From positions 17,034 to 71,677 of the forward strand of contig NZ_HE611065.1 in the NCBI RefSeq assembly GCF_000285595.1: DNA of 54,644 nucleotides. The letters run 5' to 3'. A program made the translations under genes and the position numbers. Under the pieces are notes generated by a model that saw only the letters and a list, made by a program, of their open reading frames with translations, made no database searches and was not told where the DNA came from. The DNA comes from Kurthia senegalensis (lineage in GTDB: Bacteria; Bacillota; Bacilli; Bacillales_A; Planococcaceae). This document shows positions 44,674 through 53,092 of the stretch, one piece after another. Position 1 is the first letter of the stretch; each line of letters opens with the position of its first letter.

Positions 44674-45555
44674 TTATTTATTACGTTTAACGATATATGT
44701 CGCTAATTGTTCCAATAACGTTTTTTCGCTCGGTAATTTTGAAAGAGCTTCTAACGATGCATCATAATGCATCGTTAATTTTTCTTTCGCTCCTTCTAAC
44801 GTAAGAAGTGCTGGATACGTACTCTTATCACTCGCTACATCTTTACCAGCTGTTTTCCCTAGTTGTTCGGTCGTACCTTCAATGTCTAAAATATCATCTT
44901 TAATTTGGAATGCAAGCCCGATATGATACGCATAATCACGTAAAATGGCTAACTGCTCTTCCGTTGCATTCGCTAAAATAGCACCCGCTTCAATACTAAA
45001 ACGTAAAATGGCACCTGTTTTATTGACATGAACATGAACTAATTCATCAATCGTTAGTTGTTTCGTTTCGCCTTCGATATCTAAAATTTGTCCTCCTACC
45101 ATTCCTTCTGCTCCAGCTGTTTCACTTAACAATTGCACTAACGCAACTTTTTGTTCAGCTGTTACATTTTGCATACGTGCAATTATACCAAATGGCAATG
45201 TATTTAAAGCGTCACCCGCTAACGTCGCATACGCTTCGCCGAATACTTTATGATTCGTTAACTTCCCACGACGGTAATCATCATTGTCCATACTTGGAAG
45301 GTCGTCGTGAATAAGAGAATATGTATGAATCATCTCTACTGCCGCGCCAACGATATACGCTTCTTCTGTGATTTCTGCTAAGTGATCCATTACAGCAAGT
45401 ACGAATAACGGACGAACACGTTTACCGCCTGCTTTAAGTGAATAGCTCATCGCCTCTTTTAAAATTTCTGGTGCTTGAATTGACTCAACAAGTGTCAACA
45501 TTACATCTTCAATTTTTGGCATTTGTTCTGCCATAAAAGGTTTTAATTGTGTCAT
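44674..45555 (-). CDS. ispA: Farnesyl diphosphate synthase
   Basis: Condenses IPP with DMAPP and geranyl diphosphate to farnesyl diphosphate, for undecaprenyl and quinone synthesis. About 293 residues from the ATG at 45555, which follows GGAGAG by nine bases; an in-frame codon at 45603 overlaps xseB. The first aspartate-rich motif DDLPSMDNDDYRRG and the second DDILDIEGTTEQLGK are intact. SLKAGGKRVRPLFVLAV is the family's lysine/arginine IPP site. It begins one base after the xseB stop, so it is in the xseA-xseB-ispA operon. Confidence 0.95.
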   Translation of the reverse strand: MTQLKPFMAEQMPKIEDVMLTLVESIQAPEILKEAMSYSLKAGGKRVRPLFVLAVMDHLAEITEEAYIVGAAVEMIHTYSLIHDDLPSMDNDDYRRGKLTNHKVFGEAYATLAGDALNTLPFGIIARMQNVTAEQKVALVQLLSETAGAEGMVGGQILDIEGETKQLTIDELVHVHVNKTGAILRFSIEAGAILANATEEQLAILRDYAYHIGLAFQIKDDILDIEGTTEQLGKTAGKDVASDKSTYPALLTLEGAKEKLTMHYDASLEALSKLPSEKTLLEQLATYIVKRNK

Positions 45556-45556
45556 T

Positions 45557-45787
45557 TTACTTCTCTCCATCCGTTTTAAAAGGTTGTTCTGAGCCATCTT
45601 CATTCACAACAGTTACGAGTTGTTGTTCTGCTTTTTCCAGTTGCTCATGGCAGTTTTTTGATAAAACCATCCCCTTTTGATAAAGCGTAATAGCTTCTTC
45701 TAAAGAAGCATCACCTTGCTCTAATTTTTGAACGATTCCTTCTAACTCTGTCATCGACTGCTCAAAAGATTGTTTTTTTGTTGCCAT
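45557..45787 (-). CDS. xseB: Exodeoxyribonuclease VII small subunit
   Basis: A 76-residue helical protein (SFEQSMTELEGIVQKLEQGDASLEEAITLYQKGMVLSKNCHEQLEKAEQQLVTVV) matching the XseB pattern of two helices separated by LEEAI. It binds XseA in the processive single-strand exonuclease VII. The ATG at 45787 follows AAGGTGA by six bases. It lies 15 bases after xseA and one base before ispA in one operon. Confidence 0.93.
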   Translation of the reverse strand: MATKKQSFEQSMTELEGIVQKLEQGDASLEEAITLYQKGMVLSKNCHEQLEKAEQQLVTVVNEDGSEQPFKTDGEK

Positions 45788-45801
45788 TTTATTCACCTTC
45801 C

Positions 45802-47136
45802 TTATTTCGTACGAAGTACGGTCGCATCAATTTGACCATCTACAACTTGAATTGTTATTTGCTCTTCTGTCGCAACTTGTTGTACGGACATTACGACATC
45901 GTCTTTATTATTATATACGATGCTGAAGCCACGTTCCATGACAGAAAGTGGATTTAGTGCATTTAATGTACGAATATTCGTTTGAAACTGTTGTCTTTTT
46001 TTAGAAAGCATACGTTGCATATTCATTTGAAGTTGATACGTCGCATGTTTTTGTCTTTGTTGCTCCAACGCTAGTTTACGCATCGGCATTTGATTACGTA
46101 ATCGGTTTTGTAACGATTGGAAATCTCGTATACGGTCCGTCATACTTCTTGAAGTTGCATCTTCTAACCGCTGCTCTAATCGACTCAATTGCTCTTCAAA
46201 TGGGCGATACATACGCTCTGGATACACCATTGTATAAGAAGATAACGCTTTTTCTAAGCGATTTTTACGCTGATCTAATAAACGCTTTGTCGCTTGTAAC
46301 ATACGCACATCATTCGATTGTACACGCTGTTTTAACTCAACAACATCTGGTACAGCCATCTTCGCTGCTCCTGTTGGTGTTGGTGCTCTAAAATCAGCGA
46401 CAAAGTCTGCAATCGTCGTATCGGTTTCATGTCCTACAGCACTAATAATTGGAATACGACTTTCAAAAATAGCTCTCGCAACGCTTTCTTCATTAAAAGC
46501 CCACAAATCTTCAATCGAACCGCCACCACGCCCAACAATTAATGTATCAATTTGTCCGAGTGCATTCGCTTGTCGAATCGATTGTACAATGCTCGGTGCA
46601 GCATTAGCTCCTTGCACGAGTGTTGGGAATATTTTAATGTTCGCAATCGGATAATGTCGCTTAATCGTCGTACAAATATCTCGGACTGCTGCACCAGTTG
46701 TCGCTGTAATAACACCAATCATTTGAGGGAAAGGGACGAGAGGTTGTTTAAAACGCGCATCAAACAATCCTTCTTTTTGTAACGTTTCTTTCAATTGTTC
46801 ATACGCAAGAAAAAGACTTCCTAATCCGTCCGGTTCAATTTTTGATGCATATAGTTGATAACTGCCACTTTTTTCAAACACGTTCACATCACACTCAATC
46901 AAAACGTTCATGCCATTTTCAGCTGAAAATTTTAATTTTGCTGCTTGTCGTGCATACATAATGCCTTTTATTTGTGCTTTATCATCTTTTAATGTGAAGT
47001 AAATATGTCCTGAACTATGATGCTTTACATTCGATAGTTCCCCTTTAACATACACTTTTTTCAAATACGGATCGGCATCAAACTTTCGTTTAATATATTT
47101 TGTGAGTGCCTCGACCGTTAAATAATTATCATCCAT
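45802..47136 (-). CDS. xseA: Exodeoxyribonuclease VII large subunit
   Basis: A 444-residue protein. The OB-fold at residues 1-100 (YLTVEALTKYIKRKFDADPYLKKVYVKGELSNVKHHSSGHIYFTLKD) binds single-stranded DNA. The catalytic domain follows, with ATTGAAVRDICTTIKRHYP, IDTLIVGRGGGSIEDLWAFNEE and ISAVGHETDTTIADFVADFRAPTPTGAAKM, the family's most conserved block. A long coiled coil and a C-terminal segment follow. It degrades ssDNA from both ends and also cuts abasic DNA adducts. It is the first gene of the xseA-xseB-ispA operon. Confidence 0.95.
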   Translation of the reverse strand: MDDNYLTVEALTKYIKRKFDADPYLKKVYVKGELSNVKHHSSGHIYFTLKDDKAQIKGIMYARQAAKLKFSAENGMNVLIECDVNVFEKSGSYQLYASKIEPDGLGSLFLAYEQLKETLQKEGLFDARFKQPLVPFPQMIGVITATTGAAVRDICTTIKRHYPIANIKIFPTLVQGANAAPSIVQSIRQANALGQIDTLIVGRGGGSIEDLWAFNEESVARAIFESRIPIISAVGHETDTTIADFVADFRAPTPTGAAKMAVPDVVELKQRVQSNDVRMLQATKRLLDQRKNRLEKALSSYTMVYPERMYRPFEEQLSRLEQRLEDATSRSMTDRIRDFQSLQNRLRNQMPMRKLALEQQRQKHATYQLQMNMQRMLSKKRQQFQTNIRTLNALNPLSVMERGFSIVYNNKDDVVMSVQQVATEEQITIQVVDGQIDATVLRTK

Positions 47137-47156
47137 CGATTTACACCCTCCTCATT

Positions 47157-47211
47157 AAAAAAAGAGGTGTCCACAAGTTTATTCGCATAAACTATAGGGA
47201 CAGCCCCTTTT
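47157..47211 (-). terminator. Terminator of folD
   Basis: A long imperfect stem (47162-47172 with 47198-47211) whose loop carries a second hairpin, AGTTTA/TAAACT, followed on the minus strand by TTTTTTT. It lies about 40 bases after the folD stop. Confidence 0.65.
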
Positions 47212-47250
47212 GTGTTTGTATTTATTTTATCGTAAAGAGAACACTTTGTC

Positions 47251-48102
47251 TTATGAAAGCTTTCGTTTTGCAGATTGTACTGTATTCACTAAAAGCATCG
47301 TAATCGTCATCGGACCAACGCCCCCTGGCACTGGTGTAATTGCTGATACTTTGTCTAATACATCTTCAAAATCGACATCTCCGCAAAGTTTACCATTTTC
47401 ATCTAAATCCATTCCGACATCGATGACAACGGCTCCCTCTTTTACATGTTCTTTTTTAATCATTTTCGCGCGACCAGTTGCCACGACTAAAATGTCTGCT
47501 TGTTTCGTAATCGCTGCTAAATCTTTTGTTTTGGAATGACAATATGTAACTGTTGCATCACTTTGCAAAAGTAATTGTCCCATTGGAACACCAACGATAT
47601 GACTGCGCCCTACAACAACTGCATGTTTCCCACTCGTTTCAACACCACTGTGTTGTAAAAGTTTCATCACGCCATGTGGCGTACATGGTAAAAATGTTTC
47701 TTGACCAAGCAACATTTTACCTACGCTAATCGGATGGAAGCCATCGACATCTTTCAATGGTGAGATCTTCGCAATGACTGCGTCTTCTTGAATATGTTTT
47801 GGAAGTGGTAATTGAACTAGAATGCCATCAATCGCATCATTTTTGTTCAACGCTTCAATATGATTTAATAATACGTCTTCCGTCGTATCAGAAGGTAATT
47901 TAATCAATTCTGAGTAAATGCCTAATTGAGCACATGATTTTTGCTTATTAGATACATATTTTTGTGAAGCTGGATCATCGCCTACTAAAATAACTGCTAA
48001 ACCGGGTGTAATACCTTTTTCTTTTAATGCATTCACTTCTAGCTGAATTGATTGACGAATCGTCTGACCAATTTCTTTACCGTTAATTAGTTTACCTGAC
48101 AT
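47251..48102 (-). CDS. folD: Bifunctional methylenetetrahydrofolate dehydrogenase / methenyltetrahydrofolate cyclohydrolase
   Basis: Interconverts 5,10-methylene- and 10-formyl-tetrahydrofolate in one-carbon metabolism. 283 residues. The catalytic Y..K pair lies in PASQKYVSNKQKSCAQLGIYSELIKLP. The NADP-binding motif VVVGRSHIVGVPMGQLLLQSDATVTYCHSKT is in the middle, and ITPVPGGVGPMTITMLLVNTV closes it. It is the orthologue of B. subtilis folD (yqiA) in the nusB-folD-xseA neighbourhood, with terminators on both sides of the xse unit. Confidence 0.96.
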   Translation of the reverse strand: MSGKLINGKEIGQTIRQSIQLEVNALKEKGITPGLAVILVGDDPASQKYVSNKQKSCAQLGIYSELIKLPSDTTEDVLLNHIEALNKNDAIDGILVQLPLPKHIQEDAVIAKISPLKDVDGFHPISVGKMLLGQETFLPCTPHGVMKLLQHSGVETSGKHAVVVGRSHIVGVPMGQLLLQSDATVTYCHSKTKDLAAITKQADILVVATGRAKMIKKEHVKEGAVVIDVGMDLDENGKLCGDVDFEDVLDKVSAITPVPGGVGPMTITMLLVNTVQSAKRKLS

Positions 48103-48171
48103 GTGAAAAACACTCCCAAATTCAATTTATATATAGAAACGCAAAAAATGCGATACTATCATGATGATAAA

Positions 48172-48552
48172 TTAGGCTGTATATTTAGAAAGAACACCGT
48201 TAACGAATTTACTTGATTGATCGTCACCGAATGTTTTTGATAATTCGATTGCTTCATTGATCACGACATTTTGAGGTGTCTCAGGCATGAATTGCAATTC
48301 GAATACTGCTAAACGTAAAATCGTACGGTCTACTTTAGCTAAGCGGCCTAAAGACCAGTTTTCTAAGTTTGTAGCAATCGAAGCGTCGATCGCTTCTTGA
48401 TTTTCAATCGTACCACGTACTAGTTTTTCGAAAAAGGCATTTGAATCCCCTTCGTCCAGTGTGTAGTCCATTGCTTCTTCAATTGATAATTCAGTACCTT
48501 CTAATTGGAATAAAGTTTGTACTGCTTTTTCACGCGCTTCACGTCGCTTCAT
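48172..48552 (-). CDS. nusB: Transcription antitermination factor NusB
   Basis: A 126-residue all-helical protein. RREAREKAVQTLFQLE at the start is the NusB signature, followed by LDEGDSNAFFEKLVRGTIENQEAIDASIATNLENWSLGRLAKVDRTILRLAVFEL and the closing VINEAIELSKTFGDDQSSKFVNGVL. It binds boxA RNA with NusE (S10) for rRNA antitermination. AAAGGAG gives a strong start. It sits upstream of folD and downstream of the Asp23-family gene, from which it is separated by a terminator. Confidence 0.95.
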   Translation of the reverse strand: MKRREAREKAVQTLFQLEGTELSIEEAMDYTLDEGDSNAFFEKLVRGTIENQEAIDASIATNLENWSLGRLAKVDRTILRLAVFELQFMPETPQNVVINEAIELSKTFGDDQSSKFVNGVLSKYTA

Positions 48553-48746
48553 TTTATTCGTTCTCCTTTATACTACTACAATTTGTTTTCATTTTTAGCA
48601 ATTCGCTAAAATGAAGCATTCTACTGCAAAATCAACAAAATTGTACAGTGTTTCATTAGTTTACATATAGCAATATATTATCACAAATAAAGCTGTATGT
48701 GCAGTGTAGAACAGAAGTTTTGCAAATTTACGTCCTACACAATATA

Positions 48747-48782
48747 AAAAGGGTGAATGTGACAAGTCACATTCACCCTTTT
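48747..48782 (-). terminator. Terminator of the accB-accC-asp23 unit
   Basis: A perfect 16-base stem AAAAGGGTGAATGTGA/TCACATTCACCCTTTT (48747-48762 with 48767-48782) with a CAAG loop. It lies 13 bases after the Asp23-family stop. Confidence 0.88.
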
Positions 48783-48794
48783 ACTGGGCATAAG

Positions 48795-49199
48795 TTATTC
48801 AGCTTTTTGTTGCTCTTGCTCGAATTGAATACCAGTAATATGCACGTTAACTTCTTTCGTCGTTAACGCTGTCATGTTGCTAATTGCTTCGCGGATTTGG
48901 CGTTGTACTTTTGCTGCAACTTTTGCTACTTGAGCACCATATTGAATGACACAATAAACATCGACGACTAAACCTTCTGGTGTCCACTCCGTCTTAATCC
49001 CTTTACCGTGTACCTTCTTACCAAATTTTTCTGCGACACCTGAAGCAAAACTTCCGCGTGTACCGAAAATTCCTTCTACTTCAGTTGTTGCGATTCCTGC
49101 AATGACTTCAATCACTTCTGGTGCAACTTCAATACTGCCTAGTTCTTCTTTACCTTCTGGTGTATTTTGAGGTAATGATTTCACAACTTGTTCAGCCAT
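48795..49199 (-). CDS. Asp23/Gls24-family envelope stress protein (YqhY)
   Basis: A 134-residue single-domain protein of the Asp23 family. The signature lies in LGSIEVAPEVIEVIAGIATTEVEGIFGTRG and the later PEGLVVDVYCVIQYGAQVAKVAAKVQRQIREAISNMTALTTKEVNVHITGIQF. In B. subtilis YqhY is co-transcribed with accBC; loss of it is reported to upset acetyl-CoA carboxylase activity, so it may modulate ACC. Here it lies 20 bases after accC in the same operon, with a perfect terminator behind it. Confidence 0.92.
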   Translation of the reverse strand: MAEQVVKSLPQNTPEGKEELGSIEVAPEVIEVIAGIATTEVEGIFGTRGSFASGVAEKFGKKVHGKGIKTEWTPEGLVVDVYCVIQYGAQVAKVAAKVQRQIREAISNMTALTTKEVNVHITGIQFEQEQQKAE

Positions 49200-49219
49200 A
49201 TTAATGCCCCTTCCTTCTT

Positions 49220-50572
49220 CTATGAGTTCAGAACGTCATTTTCTTCTAAGAACTTCGTGTTGAATTTCCCAGATTTGAATACTTCGTTCTCCATTAATTT
49301 TTCATGGAAAGGAATTGTTGTTTGAATACCAGGACCCTCTACAGCAAATTCACCTAGCGCACGATGCATTTTTGCAATCGCTTTTTCACGCGTATCTGCA
49401 TGGACGATTAGTTTTGCAACCATCGAATCGTAATAAGGTGGAATTGTATAGCCAGCATACATCGCTGAATCAATACGAACTCCATTACCACCTGGCGTTA
49501 AATACGTGTCTACTTTCCCCGCAGAAGGCATAAAGTTTTTGTATGGGTTTTCTGCGTTAATACGGCATTCAATCGCCCAACCATTCACTTTCACATCTTC
49601 TTGTTTATACACTAATTTTTCGCCAGATGCAATTCTTAGTTGCCATTCAACTAAATCAATTCCTGTAATTGCTTCTGTCACTGGGTGCTCAACTTGAATA
49701 CGTGTATTCATTTCCATGAAGTAGAAACGATCTTCTTGGTAATCATAAATGAATTCACAAGTACCAGCTCCACGATAGTCACAAGCTAAAGCTGCTTTAA
49801 CAGCCGCCTCACCCATTTCTTTACGACGTTCTTCAGACAATGCTGGAGAAGGCGCTTCTTCTACTAATTTTTGCATACGGCGTTGTACGGTACAATCACG
49901 TTCACCTAAATGAATCGTGTTGCCATAGTTGTCGGCTAGTACTTGAATTTCACAGTGGCGGAAATATTCAATGAATTTCTCAAGGTACACCCCTGGATTA
50001 CCGAAAGCTGCTGCTGCTTCTTTTTGTGTAATCTCAATACCTTTCACTAGATCTTCTTCTGTACGTGCGACGCGGATTCCTTTACCACCACCGCCTGCTG
50101 TTGCTTTTATAATAACTGGGTATCCAATTTTTGCTGCCCATTCTTTCCCTGTTTCAATATCCGGAACGATACCAGTACCAGGAACGAGTGGAACGTTAGC
50201 TTTCGCCATCGTATCACGAGCAACATCTTTGATACCCATTACTTTGATTGAGTCAGATTTTGGACCGATGAATGTAATTCCTGCTTCTTCACAAGCGATT
50301 GCAAAATCAACGTTTTCTGCTAAGAAACCGTATCCTGGGTGAATCCCATCTGCACCAACTTTTTGCGCCACAGTAATTAATCGATCAATTCGTAAATAAC
50401 TATCTTTTGATAATTTTGAACCGATGCAATACGCTTCATCAGCTAATTGTACGTGTAATGCTTCTTTATCTGCTTCTGAATAAACAGCGACAGATTCAAG
50501 ACCTAATTCTTTACAAGCACGGATAATACGTACTGCAATTTCACCACGATTGGCAATTAATACTTTTTTCAT
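49220..50572 (-). CDS. accC: Biotin carboxylase subunit of acetyl-CoA carboxylase
   Basis: ATP-dependent carboxylation of the biotin on AccB, first half-reaction of ACC in fatty-acid synthesis. 450 residues, full length. The ATP-grasp motifs are present: KKVLIANRGEIAVRIIRACKELG at the start, the glycine-rich KATAGGGGKGIRVA loop, and FIYDYQEDRFYFMEMNTRIQVEHPVTE with the metal ligands. AccC is 14 bases downstream of accB and followed by the Asp23-family gene. It may also load the biotin used by the propionyl-CoA carboxyltransferase encoded at 25443, though that is only an inference. Confidence 0.96.
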   Translation of the reverse strand: MKKVLIANRGEIAVRIIRACKELGLESVAVYSEADKEALHVQLADEAYCIGSKLSKDSYLRIDRLITVAQKVGADGIHPGYGFLAENVDFAIACEEAGITFIGPKSDSIKVMGIKDVARDTMAKANVPLVPGTGIVPDIETGKEWAAKIGYPVIIKATAGGGGKGIRVARTEEDLVKGIEITQKEAAAAFGNPGVYLEKFIEYFRHCEIQVLADNYGNTIHLGERDCTVQRRMQKLVEEAPSPALSEERRKEMGEAAVKAALACDYRGAGTCEFIYDYQEDRFYFMEMNTRIQVEHPVTEAITGIDLVEWQLRIASGEKLVYKQEDVKVNGWAIECRINAENPYKNFMPSAGKVDTYLTPGGNGVRIDSAMYAGYTIPPYYDSMVAKLIVHADTREKAIAKMHRALGEFAVEGPGIQTTIPFHEKLMENEVFKSGKFNTKFLEENDVLNS

Positions 50573-50586
50573 CGTCGTAATCCCCC

Positions 50587-51101
50587 TTACGCTTCTTTAA
50601 CTAGGAATAGAGGTTGACCGTATTCAACTAACTCGCCATCTTTGACAAGGATTTCTACGATTTCACCTGTTACTTCAGCTTCGATTTCGTTGAATAATTT
50701 CATCGCTTCAACGATACATACTACTGATTCTTCGCTAACTTTATCGCCAACTTTTACAAAAGCTGGTGATTCAGGGTCTGGAGATTGATAAAAAGTACCA
50801 ACCATTGGAGATACGATTTTATGTAAATTCGCATCTTGTGTAGCAGCTGCTTTCGGTGCTGGTGCTGGTGCCGCTTCCACTTTTGGAGCTGGCGCTGCTT
50901 TTGGAACTTCGGCAACTTCCGCTTTCGGTGCTACTGTTGGTGCGATTGCTTGAGTGATTGCTTTTGGAGCATCAGTCACTACAACTTGACCTGCATTTTT
51001 TTAAGTTTTAATTTTGTACCATCTTCATTGAACGTGAACTCATCAATTGATGATGAATCGATTAATTTGATAATCTCGCGAATTTCTTGAATTTTTAACA
51101 T
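50587..51101 (-). CDS. accB: Biotin carboxyl carrier protein of acetyl-CoA carboxylase; frame broken in an A-run
   Basis: Carries carboxyl-biotin to the ACC carboxyltransferase. From the ATG at 51101 (AGGGGAG site) it reads [20 protein letters not shown]..., the family N-terminus, up to KLKLKK. It then breaks at the seven-A run at 50996-51002; the restored protein is 171 residues with [16 protein letters not shown], an Ala/Pro-rich linker ([18 protein letters not shown]), and the C-terminal lipoyl-type domain. The biotin lysine is in [11 protein letters not shown]. Because accB is essential and the single lost A restores the rest exactly, this is probably a sequencing error. The downstream reading as a 130-residue ORF is only the tail. 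Confidence 0.92.
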
Positions 51102-51206
51102 AACATTACTCCCCTAACGTCTGTGTATTATAATACAAAACCTATTTTACCTTCTTTTTCGGAAAATTGTAACATTTTCACGCAATTTAGATAAAACAGT
51201 ATATTA

Positions 51207-51226
51207 CCGACAATTTTTATGTCGAA
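51207..51226. promoter_or_regulatory. Spo0A-box-like inverted pair upstream of accBC
   Basis: TGTCGAA at 51220-51226 equals the 0A-box consensus exactly, and CCGACAA at 51207-51213 is an inverted near-match (TTGTCGG on the minus strand). They face outward with six bases between them, about 105 bases before accB. Single seven-base matches occur by chance; the pairing raises the odds. Confidence 0.3.
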
Positions 51227-51345
51227 ACTAACAATTTTTATTAGTAGAATTTTTTAATTTTTCATTTATCTTTATTTAAATATAAATGAAATCGTTATCA
51301 TTCATACAACAACTTTATAGTTATCTAACTGTACTACCACAGTTT

Positions 51346-51389
51346 TTAGTACCCAATTAATATAATCAGAGTTTATAATCTGGTACTAA
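51346..51389. promoter_or_regulatory. FapR-like inverted half-sites TTAGTACC upstream of accBC
   Basis: TTAGTACC (51346-51353) and GGTACTAA (51382-51389) are exact copies of the FapR operator half-site as I recall it (consensus near TTAGTACCTGGTACTAA), but 28 bases apart. FapR represses fatty-acid synthesis genes in Bacillales, which would suit accBC. The same repeat could also fold as an RNA stem. Confidence 0.35.
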
Positions 51390-51396
51390 TTTTTCT

Positions 51397-51428
51397 TTAA
51401 AAAATAACCTCTCCCGAAGAGAGGTTAT
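51397..51428 (-). terminator. Terminator of the aroQ-papA-efp operon
   Basis: A nine-base perfect stem ATAACCTCT/AGAGGTTAT (51404-51412 with 51420-51428), followed on the minus strand by TTTTTT. It begins six bases after the efp stop. Confidence 0.82.
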
Positions 51429-51433
51429 AGAAA

Positions 51434-51991
51434 TTAAGCACGTGAAACGTATGAACCATCCGCTGTATTAATAATTAATTTGTCGCCTTCATTTACGAAG
51501 AATGGTACGTTTACAATTAAACCTGTTTCAAGTGTAGCTGGTTTAGAACCTCCTGTAGCTGTATCACCTTTAATACCTGGTTCTGTTGCAGTAACTACTA
51601 GTTCAACTGTATTTGGTAAATCAATACCAAGAATTTCACCTTCAAAACTCATAATATAAACTTCCATGTTTTCAAGAAGATATTTCAATTCTTTTTCTAA
51701 TTGATCTTCTGTAAGTTCAATTTGTTCATAAGATTCCATATCCATGAATGCGTGAACATCACCAGAAGCATATAAATATTGCATTTTACGGTTGTCGATT
51801 TGTGCTTTTTCAACTTTTTCACCAGCACGGAATGTTTTTTCTGCAACGTTGCCGTTACGTAAGTTACGTAATTTAGAACGTACGAATGCAGCACCTTTAC
51901 CGGGTTTTACGTGTTGGAATTCGATAACGCGGTATAAATCGCCATCTACTAAAATTGTTAAGCCTGTTTTAAAATCGTTTACTGAAATCAT
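51434..51991 (-). CDS. efp: Translation elongation factor P
   Basis: Relieves ribosome stalling at polyproline stretches. 185 residues in three domains: an N-terminal KOW-like domain with the modified lysine K32 in [18 protein letters not shown], a central OB domain ([40 protein letters not shown]) and a C-terminal OB domain ending [14 protein letters not shown]. In B. subtilis the equivalent lysine carries 5-aminopentanol. It is the last gene of the aroQ-papA-efp operon with a GGAGGAAA ribosome site. accB follows after the spacer where the spoIIIA operon should be. Confidence 0.96.
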   Translation of the reverse strand: MISVNDFKTGLTILVDGDLYRVIEFQHVKPGKGAAFVRSKLRNLRNGNVAEKTFRAGEKVEKAQIDNRKMQYLYASGDVHAFMDMESYEQIELTEDQLEKELKYLLENMEVYIMSFEGEILGIDLPNTVELVVTATEPGIKGDTATGGSKPATLETGLIVNVPFFVNEGDKLIINTADGSYVSRA

Positions 51992-52017
51992 TACTAAGTT
52001 TCCTCCAATTTATCTTT

Positions 52018-53076
52018 TTATAAGATAATTAAGTCTTTTTTGGAACGAGTAAGTACTTCGTGACCTGTTTCGGTAATTAAAACGTCGTCTTCAATACGAA
52101 CGCCACCTACTCCTGGAATATAAATACCTGGTTCGCAAGTCACACACATCCCTGGTTGTAACACCGTCGAAGAACGATGAGATAACCCTGGAGCTTCATG
52201 TACTTCACGACCAATCCCGTGACCAGTTGAATGACCAAAAGCCTCTCCATAACCGTGTTTCGTAATATAATCGCGTGTTACTGCATCTGCCTCTTTCCCA
52301 GTCATACCTGGTTTAAGAGCATCAACGCCGAGGATTTGCGCATTTAAAACAATGTCGTAAATTTCCTTCAGCTGATCTGAAGGCTCCCCGACAGCAATTG
52401 TACGTGTTGTATCAGAAATATAGCCGTTATAAAGGGCCCCAAAGTCTAAAGTGACAATGTCACCTTTTTCTATTATTTTATCAGTTGCTGTGCCATGTGG
52501 CAATGCTGAACGCCAACCTGATGCGACAATCGTATCAAAAGAAGAACTTTTCGCACCTAATTTGCGCATATAGTGTTCCATTTCATTCGAAACTTGAAGT
52601 TCTGTCATACCTGGTTTAATGAACGAAAGAATGTAGTCAAAAGTTTGGTCCACAATACCACAAGCGACCTTTATTATCTTAATCTCTTCTGGAGTCTTAA
52701 TCAAGCGTAATTTTTCAATCATCCCAGCAGTACCAATCATTTTTGCATCAATATATTTTTCAAATAGCTGATATGTTGCAAAAGTAACGTATTCTTTTTC
52801 AAATCCAACCGATTGAACATTCGTTTCTTTCACTTCTCGAACGACTTCTTCTAACAGCGTTGATTTACGTTCTACGAGACGAAAACCTTCCGTTTCATGT
52901 TTGACTTGTTCTGTATAGCGCGCATCTGTCAAAAAGATTGCTTCATCTTTCGTCACTAAAATGTAACTATCATCCCCTGTAAAACCGCTTAAATAAGATA
53001 CGTTAATCGGATTCGTTACTAACATCGCATCGATTTGATGTTCACTAAATTGTGCACGTAATTGTTGTAATTTCAT
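52018..53076 (-). CDS. papA: Xaa-Pro aminopeptidase (M24 family, PapA/YqhT)
   Basis: A 352-residue pita-bread metalloprotease that removes an N-terminal residue before proline. The five metal ligands are in VTLDFGALYNGYISDTTRTIAVG (two D), FGHSTGHGIGREVHEAP (H), VTCEPGIYIPGVGGVRIEDDVLI (two E). The N-terminal third is the creatinase-like domain. It lies 26 bases upstream of efp; the proline theme fits the EF-P neighbour. The family has both aminopeptidase P and prolidase members; length and context favour the former. Orthologue of B. subtilis YqhT. Confidence 0.93.
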   Translation of the reverse strand: MKLQQLRAQFSEHQIDAMLVTNPINVSYLSGFTGDDSYILVTKDEAIFLTDARYTEQVKHETEGFRLVERKSTLLEEVVREVKETNVQSVGFEKEYVTFATYQLFEKYIDAKMIGTAGMIEKLRLIKTPEEIKIIKVACGIVDQTFDYILSFIKPGMTELQVSNEMEHYMRKLGAKSSSFDTIVASGWRSALPHGTATDKIIEKGDIVTLDFGALYNGYISDTTRTIAVGEPSDQLKEIYDIVLNAQILGVDALKPGMTGKEADAVTRDYITKHGYGEAFGHSTGHGIGREVHEAPGLSHRSSTVLQPGMCVTCEPGIYIPGVGGVRIEDDVLITETGHEVLTRSKKDLIIL

Positions 53077-53092
53077 TTAATAAAAGCCCCTT

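Larger units (their letters stand above)
51102..51433. other. Intergenic region upstream of accBC, 332 bases; site of the missing spoIIIA operon
   Basis: In B. subtilis the spoIIIAA-AH operon and yqhV occupy this position. Here only a spacer remains, with the efp terminator, an inverted TTAGTACC pair, a Spo0A-box-like site, and a partial Fur/Zur-like match near 51289-51302. I see no remnant ORF of any spoIIIA gene. The accBC promoter must lie here; the best -10 candidate on the minus strand is TATAAT inside GTATTATAATAC at 51126-51137, without a good -35. Confidence 0.5.

Noticed and set aside
50587-50979. A 130-residue AccB starting at an internal ATG
   Set aside because: The true N-terminus [15 protein letters not shown] is present upstream in another frame with its own ribosome site; the short form is a frameshift product.
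51289-51302. Fur- or Zur-box in the accBC upstream region
   Set aside because: Only about two thirds of the consensus matches and only one half is good, unlike the perfect site at 12093; not enough to call.
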